NCBI GenBank assembly: GCA_963971285.1
Contig: OZ020248.1
Coordinates: forward strand, 25,347,764-25,411,763
Reading direction: 5' to 3'
Length of the DNA: 64,000 bases
DNA from: Astropecten irregularis
Lineage: Eukaryota; Echinodermata; Asteroidea; Paxillosida; Astropectinidae
This document shows, piece after piece, positions 44,564-56,900 of the stretch. Both the position numbers and the translations under genes were made by a program. Each line of letters starts with the position of its first letter. Position 1 is the first letter of the stretch. A model generated the notes under the pieces. It did not search any database and was not told the origin of the DNA. It saw only the letters and a list, made by a program, of their open reading frames with translations.

Positions 44564-44860
44564 GTCCACATTTTCGTCTAGCAAATATATCCACCGGCAC
44601 GTGATGGTGAATTGACCAATTGAAATTCGGCTCTAGGTCATGAATATTTATGAGGTATGGTAACATCCACTAAAACCCTGGTGGACCGCATATTGAGTTC
44701 ATCAATTCGTTTGTTCTTGCAAACTATTTCAGTTGCTTGACAGAAATCCAAGAATATTGCTGTTCGAAGATAAGGTGCTTGACATTCATTTCTATTCTTG
44801 GTGATTGAGCACTCGAGGAGTTATCATGGTAGATATTATGTATGGAATAGTCGAAATATT

Positions 44861-45051
44861 TTACCATTCATGGGCGATCCATTCTCCACTGTCAGCATTC
44901 AGACAGGACAGAACATATTTGCCGTAGTTGTCAATAGATGGATCGAAGATGACCGATATGTTGACGTGGACATTCAGTGCACTCCCACATACATCAGATG
45001 ACAGGTATCCCCAATTGACATCGGTTGAGCAAACCCCCTCCACCAACACTC
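44861..45051 (-). CDS. Gene C exon C1: C-terminal domain end and stop
   Basis: VLVEGVCSTDVNWGYLSSDV, then conserved [20 protein letters not shown] and WIAHEW-stop. Acceptor TTTAG. Candidate AATAAA at 44558-44563. Confidence 0.7.
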
Positions 45052-48000
45052 CTAAATAATGGTAAAAAAAAACAAAACATAATATATTGACATAATATAT
45101 TGCGTACGCCAGTCTATGCAAGAACTGTAAATTTTTCTGAAACATTAAGATCTGGGAATATGTGGGCATCAGACGAGTATCATGAGTAATACACTGCATG
45201 TATGTAGTGCAATGTTTAACAGGGATGTGAGAAACTTCATATTTAAATCTGAATTCCGATTTTTGGTTTAGATTTTGACTCAGAATTTCAGCTTTTTTGT
45301 ACACCTGCTCTGTACAAAAGTATACAGGAACCTTTACATTTCAGCTTTTTCCTTAGTGATTACAGTTTGTGTGTGTGGCCACTCACATCCCTGGTATTAT
45401 TTTAGACTGTAGGGATAGTAGTACTACTAGATGTATATACTAGACTGTGGGGAGGGCGGCATTATCATCCACGTGTACAGGGTATATTGAGTATTGCCGA
45501 TGCTGGGCTATATCTTAATCATGCATTTATTCACCGTGTCCACTATCTGGAATGCACTCATTTCATTACATCAAAAAGAATGTGATTCATACCTCCATTG
45601 GGCCAATCAGATGGCTTCAGGCAGTTGACAACGGCGACGAAGAAGTCGAGATCAGAAATAGTCAGAGATGAACAAAAATCATCGCGCAGAATCCACTCGT
45701 ACAATAAACTTCTCGGCTTCACACCGTTCACGCCTGTTCCTTGACACGCAATCCTGTCTCTTGTCCATTCAATGGAGTTCGTGGTAAAGCATCTTGTAGA
45801 CCAGTCATGTGAACTGAACAGCCTAAAGTAATACAAAAATAATATTTCCTTGATAAGACATCTTTATTATACATCGAATGAGTCCAATTGCCAAACTTCA
45901 CTTCAATTATAAATTGTACAACGAAACGCATCCCTGTTTAAAGCAGAGTGCAGTTTTGGAAACAGTGAAATTATGAGGTAAAAGGACAATGACATAAAGA
46001 TGAACTATATTCAAAACAATATTGGCTAGGAATTATTAGGAAGACTGTTGATGCCTCCTCACTAAGTGCGACGATACTGCAAGACACATAGACGGACAAA
46101 CAGACTTACAGACAGACCGACACTGCTTATCGCTATTCAGTTTCTGGCTAAATAAAGAAAGAAAGAACGACCGGAAACATAAAAGATGAATTTCATAAAT
46201 TTCATTTTCATAAATGTGTGCCGGCTGATCTAAAAGAATGACCTATAAAGTATAAAGTGTAGCCTAGACATGTTTGAAATGACTGGCTTTCCTCCATTTT
46301 GAACCCCTTCAATATTGCAGAGATATTTCATGCAAATAAAAGTGAACGGCGGCATAATTATGCTTGCTGTTTGTCAGTGGCGTGACCCTTTGTTGTGACC
46401 ATATTGCCATGGAGATCATCCAGTCTCGGGAAACAGACCCCCCCCCCCAAAAAAAAATGCTAATTAAATCATGGTGTTATTTGAGCGCCGCTTAGCGCTA
46501 TTCCAACCCAGGCTGAATAGAGAAATTCCATATAATGAATGTGCTTATCCATGCGTAATGGCATTATTAGTGGGCCTTGGTGTTTCTTCATGCACAGGCG
46601 CGAACGTTGATTTATCAGACAGTGCTCGTAGACCAACGTTCAATTCACAATCAACAGCTTTTATATCCTTCCACACAAAAAAGCTGACATTTCACTTTAT
46701 GAACACACCAACCAAGTACAACCCGACTGACCCACCAACCATCCACACGACTGACCAGCCAACTGACCAACCGACTGACCAACCGACTAACCAACCGACT
46801 GACCAACCAACTGACTAACCAACTGACCAACCAATCAACCAACTTACCAACCAACTGCCCAACCAACCAACCCACCAGCAGACATATCAACCAGCCGAAT
46901 CAGCGACCGACCCAACCACCCACCATGCCAATCCATTCACCCTCCCACCGATCTACCCATCCAAACAACACGCCCATCCAATATTAGAAATAAAATTATG
47001 TTCACCTCATCCATGCAGCTCCGTATTCGGTCCTGCAAACTATACAGGGAACAAACATTGATGTCAATTGAACATGTGAAGTGAATGCCAGGTTCTACCT
47101 TTAATATGAGCATTAAATAGAATCATAGGTTTATTTTTGTCAACCCTCAGAAATTTAAAGGGGAAGCAATGTTTACTCTCGTGACACCTGATATCATGCA
47201 TATACATGACAGTCAGATACACCTCATCCCTGCTTTAGGAGAGGAGATTGAATTATTTAGTCCCTTTGCCTTTCGTTTGATTAATATGTTTCTGCATGTA
47301 CCAATCAGAAAATGTAACTTATTAATGGTTTCAGTGTGATCTAAATGCCATTTAATGCACACATGTGTATTGCCACGAGAATTTTTCATCATTTTTCATG
47401 ACGTTCCGTTCTTGTTGTCATACCATACATGTGTATGTAATTGTATGTATGTCGACATTACATGCCATAAAGCATATTCATTACTCAGAATATGAAATTA
47501 TATCAATTCTATTTCGTCAATATAGACCAACTTAGTCTGTCAGCTTGTATTTTTGCTAGTTCATATAATTTTTAGTAATTGTTTCCAGGCTGTATCGTAT
47601 TTGATTGTTTTTGTCAATTCGAATCCTCATCACCGTTGACATAAAGGTTGTACGTACCGACTTTAATTGGATCGGTAGTGGGATCATCACACAGTGGTTT
47701 GATGTAGTAAAACCCGTACGCAGTATAGGTGCCAGCATCGACGATTGCTTGGCATGATCCTGCACGAAGGAGTAAAAGGGGAAGATTCTACACATAGAAC
47801 TTCGTAAAGTAGAATATATAATATCGTCATAAAAACCAACAAGCAAACTGACTGGATGAATTTTAAATCGATGAACAAAGAGAAATTGACTGGAGGCGGA
47901 TTCGGACCTGCGACCCCAGGTATACCGTACCTACACTCTTCCAGCAGTGAGCAAACAATGCTGGACACCGCTAATATAGGGCGGTAGACTACCGGTATAT

Positions 48001-49494
48001 GGTATTCCAGGGCTCGCAGGTTCGAATCCCGTCCAAGTCAACATTTCTTTGTTTACTTTTCAATGATTTAAAATAAATATTTTGTTAGCTTTACTTTGCC
48101 CATGCAATACACGTACATCAATGCACATATTCAGGATTAGGGGCAGGGCGCCCCTTTTTATTACTGTGGTTCTCATTTCCGACCGACCCATATTTTAGAC
48201 TCCGACCGAAGAAAAAAAACAACCTTTTTTTTGCCGCCGACCCTGTCCAAAATGACATAATATAAATTCAAGAGGAAAACAAATTAAAAATCCACAATTT
48301 CTGGAGACAAATTTTGCCAATAGGCCTACATTTTCTTACTTTCTATCACAGAAATAATAAAAAAAATATTCAAACGAGATTACAGTGAATACAATGAACA
48401 TTTCTCAACATTTTCTTTAGGTTTTTGTGCATTTAGCCAGACTTTTTTTTCACCGAGCTTTTTTTTTGGTCCGACCGACCGACCCTCTTTCAAGGGGAAA
48501 AAGAAATGAGAACCACAGTTATAAAAAGGGGCGCCGTTACGTGTATAACGTGTGTAGCTAATTTTTTCCCAAATAATAAATTATTCTCAAGCGTATTTTT
48601 CATACGAATGGACCGGACTGGGCCATGTAATATTCCGAAAAAAATTATCCGCGCTCCCTCCCTTTCAGCAACAAGTAAAAGATTGAAATTGAAAAAAAAG
48701 AATTGACAGAAAGGAATAAGAGCTGCTCATTACCATAATATTCACAGTATCCCACTGCATTTGTATCGGGATGACACGTGCCTCCGGGTTTACAAGGGTT
48801 GGAGTTGTTACATGGCACTATGATGGGGAAATAATTCAAATCAAAAGCAAACTATAACATGTTGACTGTTACACCCAACGCCACGATGCAAATACCATGT
48901 TTATTTATTTGTTTGTTTGTTGGGGTGTTTGTTTGTTTGTTTGTTAACAAACACCTCCGCCAGGTCAGGAAATTGGAAAATCAACGTTATTTTCTTTCCA
49001 TGAAGTATTTAAAGTAATTATACTGATCAAGGTGGGTGAACCAGACTATAGACACCAGATTTGTAATGCCGATACGGCGAATAAATCCCAGGGATATTGT
49101 TATCATCATTGTCAGTCAAGTCATATAATACGATTTGTTGTTGTTCTTTAATTTCAAAGGAACACTTTAAAACATTATTGCAAACGCCTTTGATGAGTTT
49201 TCCCCGCGTCTTGAGTTGCGTGTATCCTCATAATTTATACAATGAGCAATTATTAAATTTTGAAATACATTTGGCAAAATAATATGTTTGCGCTCCCTGC
49301 TTTCTGCCACACAATAAACTGCTGCAATTAAATCACAAAAGTAGGCTCTAATCTCAATCGATTAAATTTCATTGATTTACCGTGAGTTTGACACTCTGCT
49401 CCAGTGTAATGCATCAGACATTCGCAGTCGTAGGAGGTGTCACTTTGACTTTTGCAAATGCCATTATTCTGACACGGGTTGGAGAGACATGGAT
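44861..49494 (-). CDS. Gene C (partial): PAN/EGF-family paralogue
   Basis: Exons 49381-49494, 48734-48817, 47658-47759, 45873-45933, 45593-45822 and 44861-45051, all with GT-AG ends and matching phases, total 782 nt (two bases plus 260 codons including stop). The structure follows gene B: E2, E3, F, H, X, C1. The 5' exon is outside the window. Sequence at 63890-64000 matches gene B sequence ending about 115 bases before its PAN exon, so a PAN exon is expected just beyond the edge. The EGF exon E1 is broken (50157-50260) and must be skipped for a full-length product. Confidence 0.7.
45593..45822 (-). CDS. Gene C exon X: C-terminal domain, first half
   Basis: Seventy-six codons, five fewer than gene A, the loss being near the end (CLKPSDWPNGG). 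The variable middle segment reads KPRSLLYEW; the early variable segment is FSSHDWSTRCFTTN. Confidence 0.75.
45873..45933 (-). CDS. Gene C exon H: 61-bp microexon
   Basis: The 19-residue peptide is identical to that in genes A and B, with the same splice sites. Confidence 0.72.
46715..46900. repeat. ACTGACCAACC minisatellite (gene C)
   Basis: Repeated ACTGACCAACC/GACTAACCAACC units, longer than in gene A. The plus- and minus-strand peptides rich in TDQP or LVSW are artefacts. Confidence 0.85.
47658..47759 (-). CDS. Gene C exon F: fibrinogen-N-terminus-like segment
   Basis: SCQAIVDAGTYTAYGFYYIK, then PLCDDPTTDPIKV. Same 102-bp length, phase and two Cys as gene B; donor GTCG|GTACGT. Read-through beyond the donor meets a stop 16 codons later, which supports splicing here. 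Confidence 0.67.
48141..48535. mobile_element. Inverted-repeat DNA transposon-like insertion
   Basis: Ends GGGCGCCCCTTTTTATTACT and ATAAAAAGGGGCGCC, with arms continuing through TGTGGTTCTCATTTC. It interrupts a GGATTACGTGT sequence intact in genes A and B. A TTA on each side may be a 3-bp target duplication. About 390 bases, no coding capacity. Confidence 0.72.
48734..48817 (-). CDS. Gene C exon E3: short EGF-like module
   Basis: Twenty-seven codons: PCNNSNPCKPGGTC, then NAVGYCEYY, four Cys. Length is intermediate between genes A (23) and B (28). Donor ATG|GTAATG. Confidence 0.72.
49381..49494 (-). CDS. Gene C exon E2: EGF-like domain
   Basis: PCLSNPCQNNGIC followed by [15 protein letters not shown], six Cys in EGF spacing. 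Closer to gene A E2 than to gene B E2 in the second half. Acceptor TGTCAG, donor ACG|GTAAAT. Confidence 0.82.
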
Positions 49495-49666
49495 CTGACA
49501 TGAAGAAACGAAAGAGAGGCAAGATTTGAATGAACGCCTGTATGTACGACTATGGCTGTGGCTCAGTGTGTTTCCATTAACTTCTCATGCCTCATGAGTA
49601 GAGTCATGCTCACTATACGTAATACCCCACCGATAGCCGTAGCCTTAAATGGCAACAAAACACCCG

Positions 49667-49809
49667 CAGCAGCCGATTTCACGAAACTTTACGCCATGGC
49701 GTAAGTCCACTTACGCCACAAATGTTGCGTAAGTTGCGCCACTTACGCAACATTTGTGGCGTAAGTTGGACTTACGCCATGGCGTAAAGTTTCGTGAAAT
49801 CGGCTGCTG
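49667..49809. mobile_element. Near-perfect palindromic MITE
   Basis: A 143-bp foldback: CAGCAGCCGATTTCACGAAA at the left and its complement at the right, with inner blocks CTTACGCCATGGCGTAAG-like and a short loop. Found only in gene C. The GCCGATTTCAC end is shared with the 14675 element. Confidence 0.82.
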
Positions 49810-50156
49810 GTCATTATGTAAACGATATTTTTTGTTGTACAATCATTTCTTCAATTCTTTTATATAATCTTGCTAAACTTGGTAACAAATATCTCTCTGT
49901 AATTTATCCTCTCATTTTGTAAGTCTTTCTAAAGTCAATGGAGACCGAGTATCGCTCGTTCTTGCCTTACGGCGAAGAGACATACAAATATGCAGGCCTG
50001 CTTTGTTCTGCAAATTGTGGAATGTTTCGCAGTTGATGGCGGTGTGAATTTATTGTAAACATACAGTTTCTGAGTTTCTGGGGGGTAACTTGTGCGGCTG
50101 CATGAGTATAGTTTCAAGAAGTCAGATTCCAAAGGTAGACTAAAATCAGACGATGG

Positions 50157-50260
50157 CTAGATGTCTCCACTGTAACCCGATAGACACTGACATACGAAGG
50201 TACTTCCATCCTCAGTACTGCAGGTTCCTCCATTGCTGCATGGATTGGGAGTACACGTGT
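50157..50260 (-). pseudogene. Broken E1 EGF exon of gene C
   Basis: It matches gene A E1 from [13 protein letters not shown] through CLSGYSGD, then about 31 bases present in gene A are missing. The loss removes the sixth Cys, the last residues and the CAG|GTGAAC donor and brings in a TAG. Because E1 is a phase 1-1 exon, skipping it would keep the gene C frame. Confidence 0.78.
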
Positions 50261-53200
50261 CTGCAGTGGACAGCGATGATATGACGTAATCAGTGACAAG
50301 CGATAGCCTAATTCTGTTAATAATAAGTCTTTTTTTGGTTACCGGGGAATCCTTGAATGTCCTTTACATAGCATATGTCATGTGGGGTAGGGTACACATT
50401 TGGGGGGTATCTGGCACCCCTTAAACAACGGACAAAATGTCTGAAGTGGTTTTTGTTTGCATGTACCATGGACTGAGCCTGATCGGTTAGCATAGGTTTT
50501 TCCTGGTACCTGTCTCATCTTCCCTTATAGGCCAACTTGATTTTTAGGCCCAATTGTGGGGGTCTTTCGGAGTATAACTGGCTACCCACAACAGGGGATA
50601 CTCGGTAGACAGAACCATTTCTGTAAATAAGGGATCCCCATAATAATGCTCCAGCACTCAAAATAAGATTGGTACCTCGTTTATCTACCACCAATGAATA
50701 TAATGGATAATCATTCATTCATGTGTGCTTCGTTTTACATTCAGAGATCATTACAAATTCACGTCTATATAGTGTCATCACGCATTATAAGGCCGCCATA
50801 GCAAAATGACATTATGGGCGAATCACAACCACTAACTGCATTCAGTTATTGTGCATGTCGTGGCAGTTGACCACTGTTTTAATAACATGGGGTTACATTT
50901 CACTTGAGTTCTTCGTACCGTATAACTAAGCAAACAAAGACTATTCAGAAAAATCATGCCTCATTTTATAAAAAAAAACACACACGAACACAAACAAAAT
51001 GTGCGCTGATTTGTGATGTCCGATGTATCGCACGTGATTAATACAGAATACTGATGTGTAAACATGATGGCAAAATGATCACAACATTTGCACAGATATT
51101 TGCGAATTTGCGATGTACGATGTATCGAACATCACAAATAATTATGCGCGCAGATATATGTGATGTCCGATGTATCGAACACGGATGCGCGCAGAGTTGT
51201 GATGTGCGATGTCCCTCCTGTGCCACCATTCTTTGCCGTCTTGCGCATAGTATGCATTTATAGTTAATTTCACGCTGTGAATACTGTAATGTGCGCCCCA
51301 CGTGTCATGTGTCATGGCGACCGCCACATCTCGCGCTACGAACTTGCTGGACAGAATAATGCTTTTTATAGAACTGAAGGCAAACAACAGACGGAATTAT
51401 GAATATACATAATGGTTGGACCAAATGACAAAATTGAATGCCGCAGAAACAAAATGGCACGTCAAAATGACAAAACTGAACGCAGAATTTGCATAATGGT
51501 GAGACAAAACCACAAAACGAAATACTAAAATGACATAATGGCATGACGAAAATGGCATGACAAAACCGAATGCAGAAATAAGACCAAACAAAAAACAATG
51601 TTCAAGGTACTTTGGTTTTTGTCAAAGAAATGCAGAAACAGGTTCCAAAATCGGGTTTTAAAGGTATTAAAATTGTTCCTCAATTGTATTCAAGTTATTG
51701 ATGTAGACAAGAGACCTTTGTGGGCAAACATTTGAATTTGAACATTTTGGTGTATGGTTAAGCTAAAAAGTACACCTCAAAATGAGAAACAGGGTTTGAA
51801 CAAAAGTAAGTGCATATTTTGGCATCAGCTAAAAACGTTTACTTGGGCAGACCAGTGTGTCAATAGACACAATATTTTATGGGCCTAGCTAAACATCTAC
51901 TAAAACATCAAAGTAATTAATTTACGTTGATTAACAAAAGAAATGACAGATGACAATTAATAGAAGTTAATCCAAGCTTGAGAGCGAAAACCAATCCATA
52001 ACAGATGAAATTACATCATACATGAAACGTCCTTGCACGGACAAAGTTTCCGTGTAACGCGGCACACAGTAGCGTGCCAGCACGGAATGTTGACCGGCTG
52101 CACGAAGCATCAGCCCCACGGCCGTCACACGACACATCGCGGTAAGGTAAATCGCGTTGTAGCAAGTGTCAGCATTCAGTTGCAATCGCAAACTCAACTT
52201 TATTTAAGCATTATGTACGTCAAATTTCCAAAACATACATCTTTATTTTTTTCGTGGATGTACGAGAAATCTTCGAAAATGTATTTGAAATAAAGCAACC
52301 TCCTTCAACTTGGGAAAAACAAGTGAAGAAGTTTGGACGACCAACAAGACTCCCTAGTCATGAGCGTAAAATCGAAATTAAACTCCTCGGTTGAAACTGT
52401 AAAAACATCCGTATTTATATAGCATTGCATTCAAATGAATTCAACAGTCGTTCAATTTAGCCATGCAGAATCGGCATTCAATTTAGCAGAGTAACCGTAA
52501 ACAACGATTTATACCAGATCGTTACTTACGTTTTCGTTTTGAGACAACCAATTTCGCAAAATGAGCAAACATAATGCAAAACCTCTTAACACCTATACTT
52601 GTGTATTTCTTTGTATCTTTTGTCATTTTTCCTTTTCCCCCTTTAATTATGTTTTATATTTCTTTGATTTGTTGAGGATTTGATTTGAGAGGGTATTGGT
52701 GTCATGGATGTATTGCAAATCATTGTGTCGCATCTCATCATCCATTTTGAAATGACTTGCACTTCCTCTGCACCAACCTCTCTCTTCGTCCGGATCTCAA
52801 ATAAGTTGCAACAATCGATTTTGCTGTGGACCTGTTGATGTTCAAATTGACTGCAAGCTCAATGTAATGTAAATCATTCAAATGCATCAATCAGCCGTCA
52901 ACGTTAGACATTATCTCCTAAAGCGACTGTAAGCTGCCATTCTTTTCGAGGATTTTTCAATTACAAACAGTCGTCAGAGGACATACAAAAGTGATTTCCA
53001 TACAAGAAGTGAACAATTAATCTACTCTTTTTAATCCTGCGGTACAATCATCAGTACAGATAAAAAAATCGCCAAATTTGCAGAAAAATTCGCAGAAATG
53101 CATGGGCCCAAAAACTATGCGCACGCTGCAAAAACAAAAGCCCTTTCGAATTTCAATGCTGTTTGATTACAATTTTTGACTGAAAGGCGATTCTTTTTAA

Positions 53201-53974
53201 ACGCCTTACACTTGAGAACATTTGCGCATGAAGTGAAAATATTAATCGAATGATTATTTTGAGGTGCCTTGCATGTTTCACGCGAAATGGAACGACGCAG
53301 CGTTTAAATTGTCCGCTCATTTACAGAAAATGACCGGGAAAACCTATTATACTACAGTGCAATACACGTGTGTGCATGCGGTATATACGCCACGTCTTTT
53401 CTACATGTTGGAGAACACTGAAATCGTACATGTTTGGAAGCTAGAATGCTCATTTTGTTATACGGTCTCTAATGGTCTTGGGGGGGGGGGGGGGGTTCAG
53501 CTTTACAAGACCAATACATTTGTGAGACTGCCTGATGCTGGATATTGTATAGTATTCGTTTTCCCAGTCATTGTCGGCAAATGAGCGGACAATTTAAACG
53601 CTATACGTAATTCCATTTCGTGTAAAACTGCAAGGCACCTCAAAATAGTCACTCGATTTCACTTCATGGGCAAGCAAATGTCAAAAAGCGTCAGGCGAAT
53701 AAGAAGAATCGCCGTTCATTTTAAAATTCCATTTGAACAGCTTTCAAATTCGAAACGACATTTGGCAGCGTGCTAAATTGAATGCTGATTTTGCATGGCT
53801 AAACTGAACGACTGTTTAATTTAATTGAATGCAATGCTATATACAAATACGGATGCATCAAAGTGAAATCGAGTGACGGTTTCAACCGAGGAGGCAAACT
53901 CACGTCATTACGAATGCTTGAAAGTGAAATTGGCCGCTCATTTGCCGAAAATGACCAGGAAAACACATAGAAAA
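50261..53974. other. Gene C intron 1, left part: no exon recognised
   Basis: 50370-50710 is a block with no match seen in the other units. 51040-51215 has repeated GTGATGTCCGATGTATCGAA words, and 51400-51570 has degenerate CAAAATGACA/CATAATGG words. 51605-51665 is an AAAGGTA MITE fragment. 51960-53970 corresponds to two separated blocks of gene B intron 1 and ends at the satellite. Confidence 0.55.
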
Positions 53975-56900
53975 AACGGGGTCCAAGAGAGGTTAAAGCG
54001 AAGGGGAAAAGGGGGAACATGAGAAAAAGGGGGTCCAAGGGAGGTTAAAGCAAAGGGGAAAAGGGGGAACATGAGAAAAAAGGGGGTCCAAGGGAGGTTG
54101 AAGCAAAGGGGAAAAGGGGGAACATGAGAAAAAGGGGGTCCAAGGGAGGTTGAAGCAAAGGGGAAAAGGGGGAACATGAGAAAAAGGGGGTCCAAGGGAG
54201 GTTAAAGCAAAGGGGAAAAGGGGGAACATGAGAAAAAAGGGGGTCCAAGGGAGGTTGAAGCAAGGGGAAAAGGGGGAACATGAGAAAAAAGGGTCCAAGG
54301 GAATTTAAAGCAAAGGGGAAAAGGGGAAACATGAGAAAAAAGGGGTCCAATGGAGGTTAAAGCAAAGGGGAAAAGGGGGAACATGAGAAAAAGGGGGTCC
54401 AAGGGAGGTTAAAGCAAAGGGGAAAAGGCGGAACATGAGAAAAAGGGGGTCCAAGGGAGGTTAAAGCAAAGGGGAAAAGGGGAAACATGAGAAAAAGGGG
54501 GTCCAAGGGAGGTTAAAGCAAAGGGGGAAAGGGGGAACATGAGAAAAAAGGGGTCCAAGGGAGGTTAAAGCAAAGGGGAAAAGGCGGAACATGAGAAAAA
54601 GGGGGTCCAAGGGAGGTTAAAGCAAAGGGGAAAAGGGGAAACATGAGAAAAAGGGGGTCCAAGGGAGGTTAAAGCAAAGGGGGAAAGGGGGAACATGAGA
54701 AAAAGGGTCCAAGGGAGGTTAAAGCAAATGGGAAAAGGGGGTACATGAGGAAAAAGGGGGTCCAAGGGAGGTTAAAGCAAAGGGGAAAAGGGGGAACGTG
54801 AGAAAAAGGGAGTCCAAGGGAGGTTAAAGCAAAGGGGTCCAAGGGAGGTTAAAGCAAAAGGGAAAAGGGGGAACATGAGAAAAAAGGGGGTCCAAGGGAA
54901 TTTAAAGCAAGGGGAAAAGGGGAAACATGAGAAAAAAGGGTCCAAGGGAATTTAAAGCAAAGGGGAAAAGGGGAAACATGAGAAAAAAGGGGGTCCAAGG
55001 GAGGTTAAAGCAAAGGGGAAAAGTGGAAACATGAGAAAAAAGGGGGTCCAAGAGAGGTTAAAGCAAAGGGGAAAAGGGGAACATGAGAAAAAGGGGGTCC
55101 AAGGGAGGTTAAAGCAAAGGGGAAAAGGGGGAACATGAGAAAAAAGGGTGTCCAAGGTAGGTTAAAGCAAAGGGGAAAAGGGGAACATGAGAAAAAGGGG
55201 GTCCAAGGGAGGTTTAAGCAAAGGGGAAAAGGGGAACATGAGAAAAAAGGGGGTCCAAGGGAGGTTAAAGCAAAGGGGAAAAGGGGGAACATGAGAAAAA
55301 AGGGTGTCCAAGGTAGGTTAAAGCAAAGGGGAAAAGGGGAACATGAGAAAAAAGGGGGTCCAAGGGAGGTTTAAGCAAAGGGGAAAAGGGGGAACATGAG
55401 AAAAAAGGGGGTCCAAGGGAGGTTAAAGCAAAGGGGTCCAAGGGAGGTTAAAGCAAAGGGGTCCAAGGGAGGTTGAAGCAAAGGGGTCCAAGGGAGGTTA
55501 AAGCAAAGGGGAAAAGGGGGAAACATGAGAAAAAAGGGGGTCCAAGGGAGGTTAAAGCAAAGGGGAAAAGGGGGAAACATGAGAAAAAAGGGTGTCCAAG
55601 GTAGGTTAAAGCAAAGGGGAAAAGGGGGAAACATGAGAAAAAAGAGTGTCCAAGGGAGGTTAAAGCAAAGGGGTCCAAGGGAGGTTAAAGCAAAGGGGTC
55701 CAAGGGAGGTTAAAGCAAAGGGGAAAAGGGGGAACATGAGAAAAAAGGGGGTCCAAGGGAGGTTAAAGCAAAGGGGTCCAAGGGAGGTTAAAGCAAAGGG
55801 GTCCAAGGGAGGTTAAAGCAAAGGGGAAAAGGGGGAAACATGAGAAAAAAGGGGGTCCAAGGGAGGTTAAAGCAAAGGGGAAAAGGGGGAAACATGAGAA
55901 AAAAGGGGGTCCAAGGGAATTTAAAGCAAAGGGGAAAAGGGGAAACATGAGAAAAAAAGGGGGTCCAAGAGAGGTTAAAGCAAAGGGGAAAAGGGGAACA
56001 TGAGAAAAAGGGGGTCCAAGGGAGGTTAAAGCAAAGGGGAAAAGGGGGAACATGAGAAAAAAGGGTGTCCAAGGTAGGTTTAAGCAAAGGGGAAAAGGGG
56101 AACATGAGAAAAAAGGGGGTCCAAGGGAGGTTAAAGCAAAGGGGTCCAAGGGAGGTTTAATCAAAAGGGAAAAGGGGGAACATGAGAAAAAAGGGGGTCC
56201 AAGGGAGGTTAAAGCAAAGGGGTCCAAGGGAGGTTAAAGCAAAGGGGTCCAAGGGAGGTTAAAGCAAAGGGGTCCAAGGGAGGTTGAAGCAAAGGGGTCC
56301 AAGGGAGGTTAAAGCAAAGGGGAAAAGGGGGAAACATGAGAAAAAAGGGGGTCCAAGGGAGGTTAAAGCAAAGGGGAAAAGGGGGAAACATGAGAAAAAA
56401 GGGGGTCCAAGGGAATTTAAAGCAAAGGGGAAAAGGGGAAACATGAGAAAAAAAGGGGGTCCAAGAGAGGTTAAAGCAAAGGGGAAAAGGGGAACATGAG
56501 AAAAAGGGGGTCCAAGGGAGGTTAAAGCAAAGGGGAAAAGGGGGAACATGAGAAAAAAGGGTGTCCAAGGTAGGTTTAAGCAAAGGGGAAAAGGGGAACA
56601 TGAGAAAAAAGGGGGTCCAAGGGAGGTTAAAGCAAAGGGGTCCAAGGGAGGTTTAATCAAAAGGGAAAAGGGGGAACATGAGAAAAAAGGGGGTCCAAGG
56701 GAGGTTAAAGCAAAGGGGTCCAAGGGAGGTTAAAGCAAAGGGGTCCAAGGGAGGTTAAAGCAAAGGGGTCCAAGGGAGGTTGAAGCAAAGGGGTCCAAGG
56801 GAGGTTAAAGCAAAGGGGTCCAAGGGAGGTTAAAGCAAAGGGGTCCAAGGGAGGTTGAAGCAAAGGGGAAAAGGGGGAAACATGAGAAAAAAGGGGGTCC

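Larger units (their letters stand above)
43427..49600. repeat. Segmental duplication, copy 3 (gene C 3' half)
   Basis: It aligns with 1-5000 and 20686-26890. Copy-specific changes: a longer ACTGACCAACC repeat, the insertion at 48141-48535 and the absence of the hAT-like insertion. Confidence 0.85.

Noticed and set aside
46471..46890. Open frames rich in TDQPTDQP or LVSWLV
   Set aside because: Product of the ACTGACCAACC minisatellite; absent from gene B.
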